From assembly GCA_040905045.1 (NCBI GenBank), contig JBBDSH010000066.1:1-27841 (forward strand): DNA of 27,841 bases, in the 5' to 3' direction. Both the position numbers and the translations under genes were made by a program. This document shows positions 23,688 through 27,841 of the stretch, in pieces; position 1 is the first letter of the stretch, and the number at the start of each line of letters is the position of its first letter. The notes beneath the pieces were generated by a model. It ran no database searches, was not told the origin of the DNA, and worked only from the letters and a program-made list of their open reading frames with translations. Origin of the DNA: JBBDSH01 sp040905045. GTDB lineage: Bacteria; Pseudomonadota; Gammaproteobacteria; Eutrophobiales; Eutrophobiaceae.

Positions 23688-24213
23688 GCGTCTGATTGTA
23701 ATGCAACAGCAGTGATATTATTGATTTAATCGCCACGCTATTTACTCATTATCCAATACCTTTATATAAAGCGCAAAATCCGAAAAGACCGGCAATTATG
23801 GCGCGAAGCCGGACCCCTGTTCTTTCCCCGCAACACCTCGCCGGGATATCGGGATCGGCCGGAAGCCGGGATCCCGGGGCCCGGCTTGCCGCGTCGGCGT
23901 ATTTTCCGAAAGTTGCTGACGTTTCGCCTTTAAAGGCCTGTTTTTTCCCGATAAGTTGGTTTCCATTTCTTCCATGGAAATGTATGGCGCCCTGTTGTTT
24001 TTTTATTATACTTGGACAGAAATAGAGCAAAATTACGTGGATTATAGTCGCACGGAAGCTTGGGTATAAAATATAGATATAAATCAGAAGGTTATATTAT
24101 ATCCCTGTTTTCAGCACCGCTATTTCGGTTGTCCTGCAGGGCGGTTTTGACCGCAAGCCTGTAGTGATATTACAACATAAATTGGCCATTGAGGTTCACA
24201 TGAGGAGGGGATC
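23688..24213. other. Long divergent intergenic region between araC-type and TonB-receptor genes
   Basis: These 526 bp contain no credible gene. The GC-rich part has an 8-bp inverted repeat AAGCCGGG (23863-23870) / CCCGGCTT (23880-23887) enclosing CCGGGATCCCGG. An AT-rich part holds TTTCCAT (23960-23966) / ATGGAAA (23974-23980). Near the receptor gene, CTGCAGG-GCGGT (24134-24145) pairs with ACCGC and CCTGTAG (24150-24164), a hairpin that overlaps a poor -35-like TTGACC (24147-24152). Binding sites for the AraC protein are expected here, but I cannot identify a direct-repeat motif with confidence. Confidence 0.5.
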
Positions 24214-26670
24214 ATGAAATACCTGACCGGCTGCATATCAAGACCTGTCGCTGTCTTACTGGGACTTTCCATTATTGCAACCGCACCGCTACCGGTGATC
24301 GCCCAATCAGGGGTACTCGAGGAAGTGGTGGTTACCGCACGCTACCGCGAGGAGGCGTTGCAGGATACGCCAATAGCCATAACGGCACTATCAGCTGCGG
24401 ATATTGAAGTCCGCGGTTTTACCGCTGCCTACGAGATCGGCTATACCGTCCCCAATGCCTCGCTCCGGCCGGCCCAGGCTGCCTTCGGCAATACCATGAG
24501 CGCCTTCATACGCGGCATCGGCCAGTACGACTTCGCGCCGGAGTTCGAGCCGGGCGTGGCCATCTATTTCGACGACGTCCTGCATCCGGTGACCATGGGC
24601 TCCATGGTGGATCTCATGGACCTGGAACGGGTCGAAGTCTTGCGCGGTCCCCAGGGTACCCTGTTCGGGCGCGGCGCACTGGGCGGCGCCATCCGTTATG
24701 TCAGCAAGAAGCCGGAAGGCGATAACACCGGCTATATACAGGCGACCACCGGTGCCTATGACCGGGTCGATATCCGTGCCGGTTTCGATTTTGCACTTAC
24801 CGAGAATGTATTTGCCCGAGTGACCGGTGTTTCCAAGGATCGGGACGGTCATCAGAACGTGTACGATTTCGCCTGCAAGCATCCCAATGCCGCCGGCAAT
24901 CTGCCGCAACAGATTTTCAACCGTCAGGCCGGGGACTGCAAGATCGGCACACAGGGCGGTGAAGACGTCAAGGGCGTGCGTGGTGTTGTGCGCTGGCAGG
25001 TCAATAATGATCTGGAATTCAGCCTGACTTCGGATTACATGGACGACGGTTCCGAGGCCCGGGCGGACACCCTGGTGGCGCTTATTGGGCCCTCTGGTCC
25101 ATTCCAGACCTGGAGCGAAAATTACGTACTGCCGACGTACGGTGTCCGTTTCGATGATCGCTTTGTCCCGGGCGATATCTATTCCAGTTACGCGACCTAT
25201 CGGGATGAGCAATCCGGTCTCGCCTTCAAACCACAAACCTCACTGGAACAGTGGGGTGTGTCGGGAACCATGGACTGGAATGTCAATGATATTCTTGTTG
25301 AAACCATCCTGTCCTACCGTGAATTCAACGGCCAGTTCGCCACGGATGCCGATCAGTCGCCAATCAATGAGCAACTTGTCGACGGCCGCCAGCAGTTCGA
25401 ATCATTTACCGGGGAAGTCCGTTTCAGCGGCCGTGCTTTTGACAGACTGGACTGGACCGTAGGCGGTTTCTACTATGACGGTAAATTCACGACGGGTCAG
25501 ACGGTCAGCATACCGGCGTTTATCTTTAGTGGTGTAGCCGGCAGTATAATAGGTGGCGGGGCACCGCCGGCTGTTGCTTATGATATTGCGGCTGACGTTA
25601 TAGATAATAATGCTCTTTTCCTGGTCAACGGCCTTAACATAGTGGATTCGGAAAACATTTCCGTATTTGCGCACGGTGTCTTTGATCTGACCGACCGACT
25701 GGCATTCACGGCGGGCGTACGTTATTCGGAGGATACCAAGGACGAACAGTTTGATAATACCATCGTCGTAACCACCGACAGCGCCAAGACCACCAGCTTC
25801 GACTGGAAGGTGGGCCTGGATTACAAGGTAACCGACGATGTCATGGCGTATACTTCCGTGGCCACCGGCTACCGGCCCAAGGCTTTCAATCCGCGACCAT
25901 TCCAGGTCACACAGTTCGTGCCTGTGGAAGGCGAAGAGAACACATCCTATGAACTGGGCATCAAGGGTGATTTCCTTGACCGGTCACTGCGCCTGAATGT
26001 GGCAGGCTTCTACATCGACTACAGCAAGCGTATTCTGCCTGTCGGTGGCACGGAGTGTGTAATCGGCACAGAAAATCCCAATGGAGCGTTTACAGATTCA
26101 TTGGGACAAACTTGCGATCAGCTGACATCACGCACTTTTTACGACAACATTCCTGCTGATGTCTACGGTGCCGAGGTGGAGGCTATGTGGCGGCCGGTGG
26201 ATAACATGACCATCTCCGGTACTTTTGGCTATACCAAATTCAAAGGAGATGAATTCAGCGACCCGAGCCTCATTGGTGCGACGGACATCCTCAGTGATCG
26301 CCCCATCTACGTGCCGGAATACAACTGGAGTGTGGCAGCCACCTACAATTTCCATCTGGGCAACGGCGCCACCATTACGCCGCGCGTCGATGTTTACGGT
26401 CAGAGCAGCATCTGTCCATCCCTGGAGACACCGCTGACCGTGGCTACGGTGGAGCAGCGTTGTGCGGCGTCCTATGAACTGGTCAATGCCCGCATCGAGT
26501 ATGCGACCAGTAATCGTGACTGGATCATCGCCTTCGGGGTCAACAACCTGACGGACAAGGAGTACTTTCTTAACAAGTTCGACCTGTCCGGCTTCGGCCA
26601 GCCGACCATCGAAGGTCAGCCGGGACGTCCCATGGAATGGTTCGCCCAGGTACGTCGTAACTTCAACTAA
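24214..26670 (+). CDS. TonB-dependent outer-membrane receptor
   Basis: This 818-residue outer-membrane active transporter has a signal peptide at 1-30 (cleavage after VIA), the TonB box EEVVVTAR (36-43), a plug domain with MSAFIRGIGQYDF and VEVLRGPQGTLFGRGALGG (140-158), and then a 22-strand-type barrel ending in GVNNLTDKEYF and VRRNFN. Most receptors end in an aromatic residue; here one Asn follows the Phe. GAGGAGGGG gives a very strong ribosome site. The sequence is of the broad 'iron complex/other substrate' type common in sphingomonads and marine gammaproteobacteria. No iron-uptake genes adjoin it; the AraC gene and catabolic array do, suggesting uptake of an aromatic oligomer or dimer. 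It is followed by a clear terminator. Confidence 0.92.
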   Translation: MKYLTGCISRPVAVLLGLSIIATAPLPVIAQSGVLEEVVVTARYREEALQDTPIAITALSAADIEVRGFTAAYEIGYTVPNASLRPAQAAFGNTMSAFIRGIGQYDFAPEFEPGVAIYFDDVLHPVTMGSMVDLMDLERVEVLRGPQGTLFGRGALGGAIRYVSKKPEGDNTGYIQATTGAYDRVDIRAGFDFALTENVFARVTGVSKDRDGHQNVYDFACKHPNAAGNLPQQIFNRQAGDCKIGTQGGEDVKGVRGVVRWQVNNDLEFSLTSDYMDDGSEARADTLVALIGPSGPFQTWSENYVLPTYGVRFDDRFVPGDIYSSYATYRDEQSGLAFKPQTSLEQWGVSGTMDWNVNDILVETILSYREFNGQFATDADQSPINEQLVDGRQQFESFTGEVRFSGRAFDRLDWTVGGFYYDGKFTTGQTVSIPAFIFSGVAGSIIGGGAPPAVAYDIAADVIDNNALFLVNGLNIVDSENISVFAHGVFDLTDRLAFTAGVRYSEDTKDEQFDNTIVVTTDSAKTTSFDWKVGLDYKVTDDVMAYTSVATGYRPKAFNPRPFQVTQFVPVEGEENTSYELGIKGDFLDRSLRLNVAGFYIDYSKRILPVGGTECVIGTENPNGAFTDSLGQTCDQLTSRTFYDNIPADVYGAEVEAMWRPVDNMTISGTFGYTKFKGDEFSDPSLIGATDILSDRPIYVPEYNWSVAATYNFHLGNGATITPRVDVYGQSSICPSLETPLTVATVEQRCAASYELVNARIEYATSNRDWIIAFGVNNLTDKEYFLNKFDLSGFGQPTIEGQPGRPMEWFAQVRRNFN

Positions 26671-26703
26671 GTCAAAACAACAGCACCCTGTCTGTACCTT
26701 GCA

Positions 26704-26735
26704 GGCGCGTCCGGAATGGACGCGCCTTTTTTGTT
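26704..26735 (+). terminator. Rho-independent terminator of the TonB-receptor gene
   Basis: A perfect 9-bp stem GGCGCGTCC (26704-26712) / GGACGCGCC (26718-26726) with a 5-nt loop is followed by TTTTTTGTTT. It is 34 bp after the stop codon. Confidence 0.93.
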
Positions 26736-26780
26736 TGTCATCGTTATAATCGTTTACCGATATTATCACTTTACCCGGTT

Positions 26781-26956
26781 TTCGCGGCCGAGCCTGCCCC
26801 GGCATGTTGTAAGCCGGGGTGCCGTTGCATCCTTAGCTCCGTAAACGGTGCATCCATGCACCATTTCCCCCATAATCAGGGTTTGACTGCGGGGTTAAAC
26901 GAAGCTTGTGGGAGGTGCGCTACTGGATCGGTGTCCAGCACAGGCCTCGCGCCGAA
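26781..26956. repeat. GGTGCATGGATGCACC-hairpin repeat, longest copy
   Basis: It starts with CGCGGCCGAGCCTGCCCCGG and GCATGTTGTAAGCCGGGG, then the inverted tag GTTGCATCCTTAGCTCCGTAAAC (26824-26846) and hairpin (26847-26862), a CCCCCATAATCAGGGTTT block, AAGCTTGTGGGAGGTGCGC and ACTGGATCGGTGTCCAG. All blocks recur in the inverted copy at 22327-22463. It occupies most of the 320-bp gap between the TonB-receptor and hydrolase genes; nothing else is seen there except the terminator. Confidence 0.87.
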
Positions 26957-26990
26957 TAATTAATTAGTGATTGAATGACTGATTAGGATA

Positions 26991-27692
26991 ATGACAGAAA
27001 AACAAACCTTGTATCTTTTGCCCGGCCTTTTATCCGACGACACCGTCTGGCGCCACCAGATGGATCATCTGTCCGATCTCGCCCATGTCGTCGTGCCCGA
27101 TTACCGCAATTGCGACAGTATTACCGCCATGGCGGAATCCGTGCTTGCCGGTGCGCCGGATTCCTTCGCCGTGGCCGGCCATTCCATGGGCGGACGGGTG
27201 GCGCTGGAACTGTTTCGACTTGCGCAAGATCGAATCAGCCGTATCGCCCTGCTGGACAGTGCCACCGGGCCGGCCGCGGCGGGGGAGGAAGAGAAGCGCA
27301 TGGGCTGGGTGAAACTGGCGCGGGAGGAGGGCATGGCGGCGCTGGCCGATACCTGGCTGCCGCCCATGGTGCACCCGGACAGGCATGATGATGACGCTTT
27401 TATGCAGGAATTAACAAACATGATCGGGCGTTTTACGCCGGAACAGTTTCACGGCGAAATCCGCGCCTTGCTGAACCGGCCCGATGCGACGCCGCTGCTT
27501 GGCCGGATCCATTGTTCGGCACTGGTGTTATGCGGACGCCAGGACAACTGGTGTTCGCCGGGATCCCATGCCGAGATGGCGGCCGCCATTCCCGGTGCGG
27601 AGTTTGAGATTGTGGAAGATTGCGGCCACATGGCGCCGGTAGAAAAACCGGAGGAAGTCACCGCCGCATTACGCCGCTGGCTGCTCTACTGA
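26991..27692 (+). CDS. Alpha/beta hydrolase
   Basis: This 233-residue cytosolic alpha/beta-fold hydrolase has the nucleophile elbow GHSMGG with Ser65, the acid Asp185 (LCGRQDNWCSP) and His213 (CGHMAPVEKPEEV). The oxyanion strand reads LYLLPGLLSDDTVW. The cap region (about 95-165) is short. Such proteins hydrolyse esters, lactones or C-C bonds, and the substrate cannot be told from sequence. Its gene stands alone on the plus strand after a repeat; the ribosome site is weak (AGGA only 2 nt before the ATG). An esterase acting on an aromatic ester would fit the neighbourhood, but that is speculation. Confidence 0.85.
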   Translation: MTEKQTLYLLPGLLSDDTVWRHQMDHLSDLAHVVVPDYRNCDSITAMAESVLAGAPDSFAVAGHSMGGRVALELFRLAQDRISRIALLDSATGPAAAGEEEKRMGWVKLAREEGMAALADTWLPPMVHPDRHDDDAFMQELTNMIGRFTPEQFHGEIRALLNRPDATPLLGRIHCSALVLCGRQDNWCSPGSHAEMAAAIPGAEFEIVEDCGHMAPVEKPEEVTAALRRWLLY

Positions 27693-27841
27693 ATAATGTC
27701 GCCCTCCGGGCGGCGCTCATTGACTGGATGCCGGATCAAGCCTGCCCAGGACATAGATCCCTGTCTCTTCTTGTCAATAAAAGAAGGCTCATCAGAAGAA
27801 TCTGTGGGCGTTATTCTGCTCGCCATGCCTGCCCCGGACTT
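27693..27841. other. 3' edge without a gene
   Basis: A small hairpin CGCCC (27700-27704) / GGGCG (27708-27712) follows the hydrolase stop but lacks a T-run. The last bases (GCCTGCCCCGG, about 27828-27838) match the left end of the repeat at 26781, so another repeat copy probably begins here. Confidence 0.5.

Noticed and set aside
24214..26670. Siderophore receptor
   Set aside because: No Fur-box-like sequence, siderophore synthesis or iron ABC genes adjoin it; the position beside the catabolic array suggests another ligand, though iron uptake cannot be excluded.
19483..26862. GGA-loop hairpins (for example CACAGGGATGTG) as CsrA/RsmA binding sites
   Set aside because: The loop resembles the CsrA consensus, but in most copies the GGA strand is opposite to the flanking genes' transcription, so a role in those mRNAs is not supported.

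Overview
The window is about 27.8 kb of chromosomal DNA, most likely from a gammaproteobacterium. Three things point there: a yejABEF-type oligopeptide ABC operon, a YfcG-type glutathione transferase, and spacers packed with short palindromic repeats of a style common in that class. A run of exactly 100 N at 16192-16291 marks a draft scaffold. Family names below come from reading translated sequence against remembered family members; no alignment or database search was run.

Layout. 1-6756 (minus): yejA-yejB-yejE-yejF, with a truncated MFS gene 17 bp downstream. 7007-9573 (plus): a class-2-type O-methyltransferase and a Spinster-type MFS carrier. 9604-10497 (minus): a CDF zinc exporter, then a 107-bp near-perfect cruciform repeat. 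10741-11769 (minus): an amidohydrolase_2 protein related to aromatic-acid decarboxylases. 12036-12704 (plus): a Nu-class (YfcG-like) glutathione transferase. 12843-23687: nine genes all on the minus strand. In transcription order these are an AraC-type regulator, an MFS carrier, four paralogous SDR dehydrogenases, a lignostilbene-dioxygenase-like carotenoid oxygenase, and two LigF-like glutathione transferases. 24214-26670 (plus): a TonB-dependent receptor divergent from the AraC gene. 26991-27692 (plus): an alpha/beta hydrolase.

The main hypothesis is that 10.7-26.7 kb is a catabolic island for lignin-type aromatic dimers. In sphingomonads, beta-aryl ethers are oxidised by four SDR C-alpha dehydrogenases (LigD/O/L/N), cleaved by LigE/LigF/LigP glutathione transferases, and freed from glutathione by LigG or a Nu-class transferase; lignostilbenes are cleaved by Lsd dioxygenases. 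All these enzyme classes occur here side by side, with a plausible outer-membrane receptor, an inner-membrane carrier and a regulator. Substrates are inferred.

The spacers are unusual. At least five unrelated palindromic repeat families fill them, and in four places the repeat begins at or contains the stop codon of the upstream gene. No tRNA, rRNA, CRISPR array or transposase gene was seen.
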